64,000 nucleotides of DNA, taken from NCBI GenBank assembly GCA_003162475.1, contig PMOI01000004.1, positions 367,728-431,727 of the forward strand, read 5' to 3'. Origin of the DNA: Acidimicrobiaceae bacterium (GTDB taxonomy: Bacteria > Actinomycetota > Acidimicrobiia > Acidimicrobiales > RAAP-2). Each line of letters starts with the position of its first letter. The first letter of the stretch is position 1. Positions 53,011-61,706 of this stretch are shown here, piece by piece. The notes below the pieces were generated by a model. The model saw only the letters and a list, made by a program, of their open reading frames with translations, was not told where the DNA came from and searched no databases. A program made the position numbers and the translations under genes.

Positions 53011-56000
53011 CTACAAATCGAGTCCGAAGTCGTGGTCGGGCGGCTCCAAGGGACCTTCGCCGGAGAACACGTAGTCGGGTTTCGCCGATGCAGTGAGTGC
53101 GTTGGCTCTCATTGCAGCACCGAGGACTCGACCTCGCTGAGCCTCTTGTTCGTGGTTAACAGGTGCATCGTCGAAGATCGTGTCAGGGTTGTCAATACCC
53201 CAGCGATCTAAGAAGGTCGCGCCAGCGAGGACTTCCCACATCCATTGTTGGTAGCTTTCGTCCGCATCGGGAGCGTCGCCGAAGTCCGACACCCAGGCGT
53301 CGCCGCGTTCAATAGCCATCGTGGCGAGTTCGCAGGCCCGCTGCTCGATGGCGTCGGCCCGGTCGTTCAGCGCGCGCACGACATCGGGATCGGTGATCCC
53401 GCTGGGACGCGCAAAAATGCCGGCGACGAAGTCGCTCGCACTCGGGGCGCGGTAGCCGACGCCCGTCAGGTAGCAATCAATGCGGTGGTACAAGACACTG
53501 GCGACGTCCTCGGCGTCATCGAACGAACGACCCGTGACCAGCGTCGGGAGATCGGTGCCACTATCGAAGCCCCGACTCTCTGCGTCTCGTAATTGCGCGA
53601 GCAGCGCTGAGTACGCGGAGGAAGTTTTAGCTTGGACGAGCTCAGCGTCGCTGAGTCCCGCCTCGCGAAGTGCTTTCTCCCAGCGTCCGCCTTCGGCCAC
53701 CGCGACGATAGTGTCGTACTCGGCGACCAGCGCGGCGATCGACTGGGTCTGGGATCGACGGATCAGGTCAGTAGCCGACACGTCGGCTCCCTCGTGGCGC
53801 AGTACCCCGGCGAGCACGTCGAGGGCGCTCTGCGTCTCGGCCATCCCGTCGTGGCCAGTCGACGGATCAGGGTCGTAGTGGGTGTCCACGTAGAGGTGGT
53901 TGGACTGCGAACCTCGCGTCAGTGACACGTACAGCACTTCACGGGTAGAAGTGGGGCTCGCGAAGGCGTGGGCGGTATCAACGGTGCGCCCCTGGGCGCG
54001 ATGGGCCGTCGAGGCGTAGGCCAGTTCGACGTTCTTGGCGACGTAGTTGGCCGGCAAGACCACCGAGCCGTGACCACTCACCCGGGTGACAGTCATGGAG
54101 CCATCCCGGTGCATAGCCGCGACGGTCCACACGTCGCCGTTCTTGACCCAACTGGTGTCTGTTCTCAGGCGGCGGTCGTTCTCGCGGGTGACGACGAGGT
54201 CGTTCACCCCCGCCGTCATGGCTCCCGCGACGTCGATCCCCTCTTCGCTGACGTAGCCACCGGTGACCCGAGCGCTCCGGGCGCGAGCGTTGAGCTCGTT
54301 GACTGTGGCGGTGTCGCTGGCCAGCATCAACGAGTGCAGCCCATGATCGCTGTCACTCTTCCAGGCGTCGTAGAGCGCGTCGAGCATGTCGTCACGGGTG
54401 CCCTCTGCGACGCGCCCGTGCGCGGCGTAAGTCGCCAGAGCCGCGTGGGTGCCGAGGCGCACCCCGAGGCTGGCCTCCTTCTCCCACGCCGCCGCGAAGC
54501 GGCGGACGTCAGCCAGCGTGGGCGCATCCTCTGCGCGTTCTCGCACCAGGGTGCGGAACATTCCTCCGGCGTCCACACTGGAGAGTTGGGCTCCGTCGCC
54601 GACGAGGACTACTTTGGCCTTCGCGTCGAGGGCGGCCGACGTCAGTTCATCCAGCGCGAACGTCGAGGCCAAACTGGCCTCGTCCACCACGACCAGTTGA
54701 CCGGCGCGAAGAGTCCAGTGCGCCAGGGCCTCCTCGCGCCGGCGAATCTCTTCACGCAGTCGGGGGCTAGGACGTCGTCGCGCGAGGGTGCCCCGACGGG
54801 CCCGCTCGCGAAGTTCTCGGAGCTCGCGAACCCGCTGGCCGTGCTGGCGGTGTTCGTAGAGCCACTTGGCGAGATTGTCTGTGTCAATGCCCATGTCCTC
54901 GCCCAGAACTTCGGCGGCGGCGGCCGACGGCGCGAGACCGATGACCGAGCCGGCATTGTGCTCCGCCTCCCAGGCGGCGCGGAGTCCCGCCATGGCCGTC
55001 GACTTGCCCGTGCCCGCGGGTCCCACCAGAAGATCGAGCGAGCGACCAGAGGTCGTGATCTGCTCGACGCAGTGCGCCTGGTCGATCGAGAGCGTGAAGG
55101 TTCGCCCAGGGAGTCGCCGCTTGGTCGTGGCGAGCACGGTAGCGCTCGCCACCACGGGCGCGTCGAGGCGCTCGGCCGCATCGAGCAGACGGGCTTCGGC
55201 GTTGAGCAGCGTCGTCGAGGTGTAAATCCGGTGGCCGCTGCCTTCGAACTTCGAGCTGCCGTCAGCACGCAGCAAGAAGCGAGGCGTGTGGTGCAGGTGG
55301 GGCGTGGTGATCAACAGCGCCTGGGTCACGGCCAGGTCTGTCGCGCGAGTAGACGTGAGAAGGCGCTCAGCCGGCTCGCGAAAGCGCACCCCCTGCATCT
55401 GGCGAAAGACCTCTGCTTGGAGGTTGGCCCGAGAGAACGTCGGGCGCTTGGTGCTCACGACGTCGAGGGCCGCGTGAGCGACGTCGAGCAGGATCTCGTC
55501 CTCGAAATCGTTGCTCGTGAAGACTGCGACGTCCCGACCCCCCAGCTCGTGGACCCACGACAGTGGTTCGTCGTCGAGGTAGAGCGCGGCTCGAGTGGCC
55601 CACTCTTTCGTCAGATCTCCGAGGTTTCGACCCTTCTTCGCCCGTCGGGTAGCGAGCGTGGCCGTCTGGCGAAGTTTGATCACTTCGACATCGGTCGGGG
55701 CGCGACCGTGATCGTCCTCGAACTGGATGATCAGTCGATTCTTAGCGTCGACGATGGCGGTGGTGCGCTGGGAGAACTCATCCATGAGGACCGTGGAGAC
55801 ACCCGCCACCTCCCACTTCGGGGCGGTGCTGGAACGCCGGGTGTGGGCCTCCCACTCCCAGCCGAGTTCGCCGGTCAGTAGATCAGAGAGCACACCCTGG
55901 TGCATTTCGGAGAGCATCACCGTGGAGGCGAAGAGTTGACGGCTATCGAGGGTGCGCCAGAGGCCGTCACTGGTGGCCTGGGCCCGATTGAGCACGACCA

Positions 56001-56550
56001 CATGGTCGTGGAGTTGGGGATCGCCGTCGCGCGAATCGAAGTGGGTGAAGCTCGCCGCCACCACTCCCACGATGTCCTCCTCGACGCAGCCTTGCTGGCC
56101 GGAGCGAGTGTGAAACACGTCGCGCTCGGCGTGGGCGAGGACCTCGGCGAGGGCCTGTTGGTGGCACCGGTAGATCACTTGGCGAGTCTCTCTGTCGGCC
56201 AGAGCCCAGGCCACCGACACGCTCTTGGAAGGGCTGAACGTGAGGTCGAAACCTCCGACCGCCTTCGCCCCCGGAGCCCTGCCGAGTTTCTCCCCGGTGA
56301 GGGGATCGGCGCAGTCCTGGAGCATCCGCTGGAGGTGCTCTGGCGTGACGGTCTGCCCGACGGCAACGCCACGACCCTCGTCGAGCCCGACCAGTCCGGC
56401 ACCGAGAAAGACTCCCGGGGGAGTGCCGGTCTCTGAGTAGTAGCGAACGAGGTCCGACTTGTCGGTGCCTTCGGGACCGTCGCCGACGGCGATGGATTTG
56501 AGGAGGTACTTGTAACCCGCTCCGATGCTGAGACGTCGAATCGTCATCAT
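53011..56550 (-). CDS. MobF-family conjugative relaxase-helicase (TrwC/TraI-like)
   Basis: A 1179-residue protein with an N-terminal TrwC relaxase domain. It shows 'RRLSIGAGYKYLLKSIA', 'VGGFDLTFSPSKSVSVAWAL' and the histidine triad 'FTHFDSRDGDPQLHDHVVVL'. A RecD/TraI-type helicase follows with Walker A GPAGTGKST, 'VVVDEASLAS' and the late 'YASTAHRAQGRTVDTAHAF'. It nicks DNA at an origin of transfer and unwinds the transferred strand. ATG 56550 is preferred; the track starts at a TTG nine codons earlier. No coupling protein or type IV secretion genes are in the window, so the element would be mobilizable or decayed. Confidence 0.92.
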   Translation of the reverse strand: MMTIRRLSIGAGYKYLLKSIAVGDGPEGTDKSDLVRYYSETGTPPGVFLGAGLVGLDEGRGVAVGQTVTPEHLQRMLQDCADPLTGEKLGRAPGAKAVGGFDLTFSPSKSVSVAWALADRETRQVIYRCHQQALAEVLAHAERDVFHTRSGQQGCVEEDIVGVVAASFTHFDSRDGDPQLHDHVVVLNRAQATSDGLWRTLDSRQLFASTVMLSEMHQGVLSDLLTGELGWEWEAHTRRSSTAPKWEVAGVSTVLMDEFSQRTTAIVDAKNRLIIQFEDDHGRAPTDVEVIKLRQTATLATRRAKKGRNLGDLTKEWATRAALYLDDEPLSWVHELGGRDVAVFTSNDFEDEILLDVAHAALDVVSTKRPTFSRANLQAEVFRQMQGVRFREPAERLLTSTRATDLAVTQALLITTPHLHHTPRFLLRADGSSKFEGSGHRIYTSTTLLNAEARLLDAAERLDAPVVASATVLATTKRRLPGRTFTLSIDQAHCVEQITTSGRSLDLLVGPAGTGKSTAMAGLRAAWEAEHNAGSVIGLAPSAAAAEVLGEDMGIDTDNLAKWLYEHRQHGQRVRELRELRERARRGTLARRRPSPRLREEIRRREEALAHWTLRAGQLVVVDEASLASTFALDELTSAALDAKAKVVLVGDGAQLSSVDAGGMFRTLVRERAEDAPTLADVRRFAAAWEKEASLGVRLGTHAALATYAAHGRVAEGTRDDMLDALYDAWKSDSDHGLHSLMLASDTATVNELNARARSARVTGGYVSEEGIDVAGAMTAGVNDLVVTRENDRRLRTDTSWVKNGDVWTVAAMHRDGSMTVTRVSGHGSVVLPANYVAKNVELAYASTAHRAQGRTVDTAHAFASPTSTREVLYVSLTRGSQSNHLYVDTHYDPDPSTGHDGMAETQSALDVLAGVLRHEGADVSATDLIRRSQTQSIAALVAEYDTIVAVAEGGRWEKALREAGLSDAELVQAKTSSAYSALLAQLRDAESRGFDSGTDLPTLVTGRSFDDAEDVASVLYHRIDCYLTGVGYRAPSASDFVAGIFARPSGITDPDVVRALNDRADAIEQRACELATMAIERGDAWVSDFGDAPDADESYQQWMWEVLAGATFLDRWGIDNPDTIFDDAPVNHEQEAQRGRVLGAAMRANALTASAKPDYVFSGEGPLEPPDHDFGLDL

Positions 56551-56666
56551 GGGGTCGACGCATCCTTCTCGGTACAACCCCTTGTAAGGGCCACCGTAGC
56601 ACTAGTGCCAGACGTGTGAGCCAACAAATAAAAGTGAACGCATAGAGCGGGGAAAGAAAGCGGACT

Positions 56667-56731
56667 GAGAAGCAGGAGGTAGCAAGGCCGAAAAGGGAAG
56701 TCGGATGGAGATAGAGAAGCAGGAGGTAGCA
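56667..56731. repeat. 18-bp direct repeat pair upstream of the relaxase gene
   Basis: GAGAAGCAGGAGGTAGCA occurs at 56667-56684 and 56714-56731, 47 bases apart in the same orientation. Direct repeats near relaxase genes can belong to the origin of transfer. Confidence 0.6.
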
Positions 56732-56846
56732 GAGCCGACAGAAGGACGAAAGAGGGGAGGGATATTTAAGATGATGTGGGCCAGGACAACGACGGCGACG
56801 TTGATAGGTCTGTCCCAATAGGTCTGTCCCAACAGGCTCGATGGAA

Positions 56847-56889
56847 CCTTGATCCCCTCGGTTGTGGGTTCGATTCCCCTGACCTCCAC
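56847..56889 (+). repeat. tRNA- or tmRNA-like 3' end, candidate attachment site
   Basis: CCTTGATCCCCTCGGTTG is followed by TGGGTTCGATTCCCC and CTCCAC, resembling the T-arm and 3' terminus of a tRNA or of tmRNA. No 5' partner is present. Integrative elements often use such 3' ends, but pairing in the T-stem is imperfect. Confidence 0.4.
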
Positions 56890-56913
56890 TCTGACCTCCA
56901 CTCTGACCTCCAC
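56879..56913 (+). repeat. 12-bp tandem repeat
   Basis: CTGACCTCCACT is repeated almost three times without spacer. The first unit is the end of the tRNA/tmRNA-like fragment, suggesting local duplication of the attachment-site end. Confidence 0.75.
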
Positions 56914-57087
56914 CGTCGCGTCTGAAGACTCCGTCAGGCAGTCCCGAACGCTCCCTTAATTTGAGTCGTACGCTCGATTCTCAGTTGATTGTGAGAGCGT
57001 TCATGACCTTGCCCACTTGAATGCCTCAAGCGGGTGCTGTGTTACAGGGAGCGCACCCGGCAAATGTTGTTCGCCGACCCGCTACTT

Positions 57088-59169
57088 CTACGGATTACTG
57101 ACAACTGCGGATAGCACTTCCACCATGCCCACAGGCTTGAAATTTTCGGTCACCATACTTTCGATAATGAGGTTCACGAATCCTTCGTACTTGACCAATT
57201 CGATACAGTTGTCGCTCACGAACTTTTTGAGCACAGCCCGACCTGGAAAAGTCTTAACCCATTCACCTTGATCAAGCGCAGTCTGAAACCCATTTCGAAT
57301 TTCGCTCTCCCGAGACTCGAGCCAAGTCACGTCAGCAAGCTCCGACTTAGCCCCTTCGATCCGTTCATAGCTACCAATTATCGAAGGCAATAATGCATTT
57401 GCTGGCGATGCTAAATTTCCACCTTTGATTACGACGCTCTGCACGAGCCGATCGTTAACCTCCGCCTGCAGCCGCCGCTGAACCAAGTCTTCGAGCGTCC
57501 CCGCGGCGGCCACCTTCAGTGCTGCCTCGACGCTCGCAACACTATCGAGCGCCATCGACCCTACCGACGACAAAGCTTTCAATATGTGGGGTGCAGACAA
57601 TAGATAATTCTCAATGTGATATGCATCCCACGACAGTACGTGCGTCCCAGTTTGCATCTCAGCAGAGGGCGTCGAATCACGATCCGTGATGGCGTAGTAC
57701 TTGTCAGTCAGACCGACCTGTTCTGCGGTTCTAGCGAGCACGCCATACAAGTCATTTACCCGACCTTTTGAACCGCCGCTAACCAAAGTAACTCGTTCTG
57801 CCAGGCCGGGGAACAGACGCTGAACCACAGTTACATCGAATTCGGTACCTGCCTCACCTTCGAAGATAAGCACCTTGGCAAATGGTCGGTAGGCGGCAAG
57901 ATCTCCCACAAGATCAACCAGTACCGCTTGGAGCTCATCTTCAGCGACCAGCAGAACCTGATTGTTACCAGGCTCGATATTGACGGCATTCGTCATGTGG
58001 TAGACGGAGTAATTTGGATTACCCACAGCATGCCTCAAGAGGGCATCGGAGTGAGTAACCAGCCAGACCTGGTTGTCGTTAGATTGCGCCAGATGACGGT
58101 AGTAGAAGTCGGGCAAATTTACCAACAATGCTGGATTAAGGTGCATTTCTGGTTCATCGAAGAGGATCGTCGAATGGTGAGGCGTAGAGTTCCTCAATCG
58201 GAGATACCCGTACAGGATCTCCTTCTCGCCAGAACTGAGATCATTTATGTCGTGGCGCTCTCCAGTAGACAGCTCAACTGGGAATGACATATTGCCTTGC
58301 TCATCAATTTGAATCCCGAGGTAACTCTTATGGGGGAAGAATGTCCGAAAGAGTTCTTTTAGAGTTTCATTCAGACTCGAAGCGTCTGTGGAAGCCACAC
58401 CGGCCTCTTTGGCGACAAGATCCCGAACATATGTGGCTACGAGTTCGGACTTAACATTCGCATACTTAGCTTGGTAATTGTAGAGGGTTTGAGTCCGGCG
58501 CTGCCCTTCGATTGCCTTAAGGTCAAGGTTGATGCCGCCCAAACCCTCACGTGTATAAATCCTTTGTGAACTATGAAAGTCTATGATCCCCAAATCATCT
58601 GGTTGAAAAGTCTGAAAGACGACTCGCGCAACAAGCGAGTTTGAGATGTTGATTGCGCTATTCGGTTCTATTGACAGACTCAGAGAATGGGTTGATGCGT
58701 TCAACTCCGTTGCGAGAAGCGCTGCCGTTTGTTGAGTCTGCTGAGCGACTACCGGTGCGAGTTGAGGATATTGCGCCGTATACGCCAGATTGCTGAATAG
58801 AAATATCTCAAGTGGTTGTCTCGTAACTTCCGCCCAGATGATCGGCTCGAGTACTTGGTATGCGTTGTCCAGAAGATAGCGTTTCTCATCGTCCGCCAGC
58901 TCGATCGTTGCCGATATCCGAACCGGAAGAGTCTTATTACGAAATAGGGCCGACATATCGTTTGGTGCCATCTGAAACTCGCCAAACCACTGCATAGATT
59001 CATTAGTCTGATAACCACCGTAGGCACTCTTTAGCAGCCGAATTGCATCCAGGACCTGTGACTTCCCACACCCGTTCGGTCCGGCGATTATCACCATCTT
59101 TGCTAAGGAGTTCACTTCAAAACGCGCGATGGCTCGAAAATTGGTTATCTGGAGTTGCTGGAACCGCAC
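57088..59169 (-). CDS. OLD-like AAA ATPase with C-terminal TOPRIM/DUF4435-like domain
   Basis: A 693-residue protein. The N-terminal ABC/SMC-type ATPase has 'LQITNFRAIARFEVN', Walker A GPNGCGKS (30-37), the signature LSSGEKE, Walker B 'TILFDEPEMHLNP' and the switch VTHSD. The C-terminal part contains 'LIFEGEAGTEFDV' and 'AITDRDSTPS', a TOPRIM/DUF4435-like pattern as in overcoming-lysogenization-defect nucleases. It may act against foreign DNA. I chose GTG at 59169 with AAGGA upstream; the track start adds 40 residues without domain content. It stands between the relaxase region and surface-protein genes. Confidence 0.78.
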   Translation of the reverse strand: MRFQQLQITNFRAIARFEVNSLAKMVIIAGPNGCGKSQVLDAIRLLKSAYGGYQTNESMQWFGEFQMAPNDMSALFRNKTLPVRISATIELADDEKRYLLDNAYQVLEPIIWAEVTRQPLEIFLFSNLAYTAQYPQLAPVVAQQTQQTAALLATELNASTHSLSLSIEPNSAINISNSLVARVVFQTFQPDDLGIIDFHSSQRIYTREGLGGINLDLKAIEGQRRTQTLYNYQAKYANVKSELVATYVRDLVAKEAGVASTDASSLNETLKELFRTFFPHKSYLGIQIDEQGNMSFPVELSTGERHDINDLSSGEKEILYGYLRLRNSTPHHSTILFDEPEMHLNPALLVNLPDFYYRHLAQSNDNQVWLVTHSDALLRHAVGNPNYSVYHMTNAVNIEPGNNQVLLVAEDELQAVLVDLVGDLAAYRPFAKVLIFEGEAGTEFDVTVVQRLFPGLAERVTLVSGGSKGRVNDLYGVLARTAEQVGLTDKYYAITDRDSTPSAEMQTGTHVLSWDAYHIENYLLSAPHILKALSSVGSMALDSVASVEAALKVAAAGTLEDLVQRRLQAEVNDRLVQSVVIKGGNLASPANALLPSIIGSYERIEGAKSELADVTWLESRESEIRNGFQTALDQGEWVKTFPGRAVLKKFVSDNCIELVKYEGFVNLIIESMVTENFKPVGMVEVLSAVVSNP

Positions 59170-59775
59170 GGCGAAGAGTTCCTTTCCTCCGAGAATCGTT
59201 GACCGGATGCTATAACACCTGGGTTGCTTCAGTTGCTGTAGCCGCGCGGATGCTGTCGAACGCATTTCTATCGACCGATCCCAACTCAAATGTCAGCGAC
59301 CATGTCAGCGACGGGGGCGAGTCCAGCTGAAACGTGCTGAATCTTAATTCTTCTCTAGCTCTTTAATCCCTTGGCTTTACGAGTTAGCGCGAACTGTTAT
59401 GAACACGTCCGGACGGCATGACACGCAAGAGGTCACGGACTAACATTCCGAGCCGCCCAATCCCGGACTCGCCATTAGATCGTGCACGTCGGCCCACGGT
59501 CTCGAACCCACACGGCCTAATCAAGCCGCCAGTGAGGGTGCAGAACCGTTAAGTCGGGCCCCCGACACCAATCAGACCTATTGGAACCGTGACGTCGGTC
59601 AACTGACGCGAGCGCTCTGTAACCAAAGCAGTAGTTGGCATCGTTAAGAACTGACTACTGCGAACCCGTTGGTTGACTCGACTGTTCGGAACGAACACGA
59701 TGAAGCGGTCGGTAGCAAGATGTTGTGAATACGTTGTTACAGGATTCTGCTAGCGATAGATGAGGAGGCACGACC
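59170..59775. other. Gene-free stretch
   Basis: This 600-base stretch contains no credible gene. Near 59500-59530 the minus strand shows CTTGATTAGGCC and GTGGGTTCGAGACC, faintly like the tRNA/tmRNA-like end at 56847. The promoter of the downstream leader and CAP-domain gene should lie in the last 150 bases. Confidence 0.4.
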
Positions 59776-59862
59776 ATGTGGACGACGAGTGACATTCAGC
59801 GACTATGTGAGGTTTACCTTGAGTCCTTCATGCCGCTTGGTCCAAATTGCGATCTCACATGA
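59776..59862 (+). CDS. 28-residue leader peptide gene coupled to the CAP-domain gene
   Basis: ATG at 59776 is preceded by GAGGAGG, the strongest ribosome-binding site in this region. The frame encodes 28 residues (MWTTSDIQRLCEVYLES, then FMPLGPNCDLT) and its TGA overlaps the ATG of the downstream secreted-protein gene (ATGA). The peptide is not a signal peptide. It is too short for the ORF track. It could serve to load ribosomes for the next gene, or act as a regulatory leader. Confidence 0.5.
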   Translation: MWTTSDIQRLCEVYLESFMPLGPNCDLT

Positions 59863-61040
59863 CCGGTGCCCGTCCGCCAGTAGTTATCGAGCTCGACGTC
59901 AAGGGCACTCAGCGCCTGATCTCGCGACTTGCAGTCAGTGAATTAGTGAAGAGGATCTTGCTGCGCCATGTGTCGCTCGCGCTAGCGTGCGTCGCTCTGG
60001 GTGCCGCGTTGATGTCCCAAGCTCCGAGTGCGGGTGCCGCGGCAACAACGGTGCCTTATCCGATGCTCGGCACGAACCTCACTACGGAATACGTTGCTGC
60101 GGGAACGCAACCATCGATCACCGTGACTGCGAGTGATCCCACCGACACTCCCAATACGGGAGTATCAGAGTACCTGTGGGGCCCCCTGCAAGTACCGACG
60201 TCCGGTGAATGTTCCACCCTTACGCTCGCTCAATTTGACATGGAGAGTCCGGGTGTCGGGGTCTATACCTCGATGATCCCTAATTTGTTGGGGACAGTAG
60301 TTAGCGCCAGCGGTCCTGCAACCATCGTCGGCCCTGTCGCCTCAACTGCGGGATGTTATGGGTGGACTACTCCCACAACGGGGACTGCAGAATCAACGTC
60401 ACCCACCACGACAACGACGACCACAGTGCCGGTTGCCGTAAGGACGACCATCACTTGCATGCGCGGAAGGACCACAAAGAAGGTGGAGGCGTTAAGTCCG
60501 AAGTGTCCCCGCGGTTACAAGAGAGCCTCGACAATTTCATGCGTCAGGGGATTAGCGACTAGGAAAGTGACGGCGGTAAGTCCGAAGTGTCCCCGCGGTT
60601 ACAGGGAAAAGAAGAGTGCTCCAAAGTCACCGGTGACCACGACGAGCACGACAATCCCAGCTCCCACGTCGGGCCTGTCCTCGTGTGGGGACTGTGGAGT
60701 CGCGGCATTAATTAATGCTGACCGCGCCACTCTTGGCCTGTCTCCTTTGGCACTGATCAACAATGCCTCCGGTGTGCAACTGAGTGCCCTTCTTTTCGTG
60801 TCAGCTTCCGATGATCCGGGCATAGCGGCGTGGAACATTGCGGCAACTGACACTCCGAGACAAGCCGCTATAGCAGCGGTAGATGCTTGGTGGGCTGAAG
60901 GGCCTGGGTTCGCCGCCGATGGTCACGGTCACTATGACGCGATCGTGAACCCGAACTACACCTCGATCTCCGTCGCAGTTGCGTTCCAACCAGCGGGTAC
61001 GCCACTCGGGCCTTGTTGGGTTGTCGTCGCAGGGCTATAA
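59859..61040 (+). CDS. Secreted CAP/SCP-like domain protein
   Basis: A 393-residue protein starting at ATG 59859, which overlaps the leader-peptide stop. A signal sequence or anchor is at about 35-65 ('HVSLALACVALGAALMSQAP'). A module at about 75-165 ends in GCYGW and is shared with the large surface protein downstream. A Thr-rich linker, two copies of a 28-residue motif ('ITCMRGRTTKKV', 'SPKCPRGYKRA'), a second Thr/Pro linker and a CAP-like C-terminal domain ('VAALINADRATLGLSPLAL') follow. CAP domains act outside the cell, often in wall or lipid binding. The tandem PKCPRGY motif is typical of actinobacterial secreted proteins. Confidence 0.72.
   Translation: MTGARPPVVIELDVKGTQRLISRLAVSELVKRILLRHVSLALACVALGAALMSQAPSAGAAATTVPYPMLGTNLTTEYVAAGTQPSITVTASDPTDTPNTGVSEYLWGPLQVPTSGECSTLTLAQFDMESPGVGVYTSMIPNLLGTVVSASGPATIVGPVASTAGCYGWTTPTTGTAESTSPTTTTTTTVPVAVRTTITCMRGRTTKKVEALSPKCPRGYKRASTISCVRGLATRKVTAVSPKCPRGYREKKSAPKSPVTTTSTTIPAPTSGLSSCGDCGVAALINADRATLGLSPLALINNASGVQLSALLFVSASDDPGIAAWNIAATDTPRQAAIAAVDAWWAEGPGFAADGHGHYDAIVNPNYTSISVAVAFQPAGTPLGPCWVVVAGL
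60493..60603 (+). repeat. 27-bp coding repeat in the CAP-domain gene
   Basis: TAAGTCCGAAGTGTCCCCGC followed by GGTTACA occurs at 60493-60519 and again at 60577-60603, 84 bases (28 codons) apart. The DNA identity, stronger than needed for the protein motif, points to a recent duplication. Confidence 0.8.
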
Positions 61041-61056
61041 ATGTCTTAGCCGCGTG

Positions 61057-61536
61057 CTACTTGTTCTGCAATTCGCCACGTTTCGAATCAAATGAGTCAG
61101 AACTCGTATCGGTGGATCGACGCCGGGGATTGGTCGAGAGCCACGGCGCGGGGGGTGTGCTCACTACCCGCACTCGGCGCAACGCTTCGTAAGCCGCTCG
61201 AGTTCCCTCCAAAGCGACCTCAATGCGACCTACGCCGCTCACCAGCACCTCGCACTGCGCCCGAAGTTCGGCGATTTCACCGTGAGCGGCCTCGAGCTCG
61301 GCCTTCAACCGGTCCACCTCACTGTCGGCAACGTAGGAACGTCCTCCCCGGAACGGTTCATCCAGAATTTCAAGTCCGGCGTTATCGAGAGCGGTCACGC
61401 TCACGAAGATGCGCTTGTTTTGATCTTCCCGGGGTTCGGGTACCAATACACCGGCCTCGATCAAGCGTCGAAGCGTCCCGTGCGACTTGTGGCACGCCCG
61501 GGCAGCTTCACTGAGGGTGAGCAGTTTCGTATCCAT
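61057..61536 (-). CDS. MerR/excisionase-type helix-turn-helix protein with coiled coil
   Basis: A 159-residue protein. Residues 5-60 form a MerR-like or excisionase-like DNA-binding domain ('LTLSEAARACHKSHGTLRRL', 'GVLVPEPREDQNKRIFVS'). A coiled coil follows ('VDRLKAELEAAHGEIAELRA'), then a disordered basic tail. Proteins with this layout act as small regulators or as plasmid/element-borne partition and excision factors. It converges on the CAP-domain gene (16-base gap) and is divergent from the large surface-protein gene, which it may regulate. Confidence 0.72.
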   Translation of the reverse strand: MDTKLLTLSEAARACHKSHGTLRRLIEAGVLVPEPREDQNKRIFVSVTALDNAGLEILDEPFRGGRSYVADSEVDRLKAELEAAHGEIAELRAQCEVLVSGVGRIEVALEGTRAAYEALRRVRVVSTPPAPWLSTNPRRRSTDTSSDSFDSKRGELQNK

Positions 61537-61706
61537 TGGCTAATCATACCAGGCTGCTGTTTGACTGTAAAGCATGCTATTTCCTCCAATTAGATACTCT
61601 TCCAGTGAGTTCATCGGAGAAATGTGGAGGAATTGGGAATTCTTTCGTGTAGATGAGTATACATATGCTACTCTACGCCACAGTAACTTCTAGTGTGAGG
61701 GATGAA

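Larger units (their letters stand above)
56551..57087. other. Gene-free stretch upstream of the relaxase with several short repeats
   Basis: It contains an 18-bp direct repeat (GAGAAGCAGGAGGTAGCA at 56667 and 56714), a 14-bp tandem repeat (AGGTCTGTCCCAA(T/C) at 56806-56833), a tRNA/tmRNA-like 3' end at 56847-56889 and a 12-bp tandem repeat at 56879-56913. This is the natural place for an origin of transfer and an attachment site, but no nic site was identified. Confidence 0.5.

Noticed and set aside
53968-55881. 637-residue plus-strand ORF
   Set aside because: It is antisense to the well-supported MobF relaxase gene. Its composition (Arg, Gly, His, Val rich) and lack of domains are typical of shadow frames of a GC-rich gene.
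56806-56913. CRISPR array
   Set aside because: The repeats are short, in direct tandem and without spacers. No cas genes are present anywhere in the window.
59490-59540. Second tRNA/tmRNA-like end on the minus strand
   Set aside because: CTTGAT and GTGGGTTCGAGACC recall the fragment at 56847, but the T-stem does not pair and no acceptor is present, so it was not listed as a feature.
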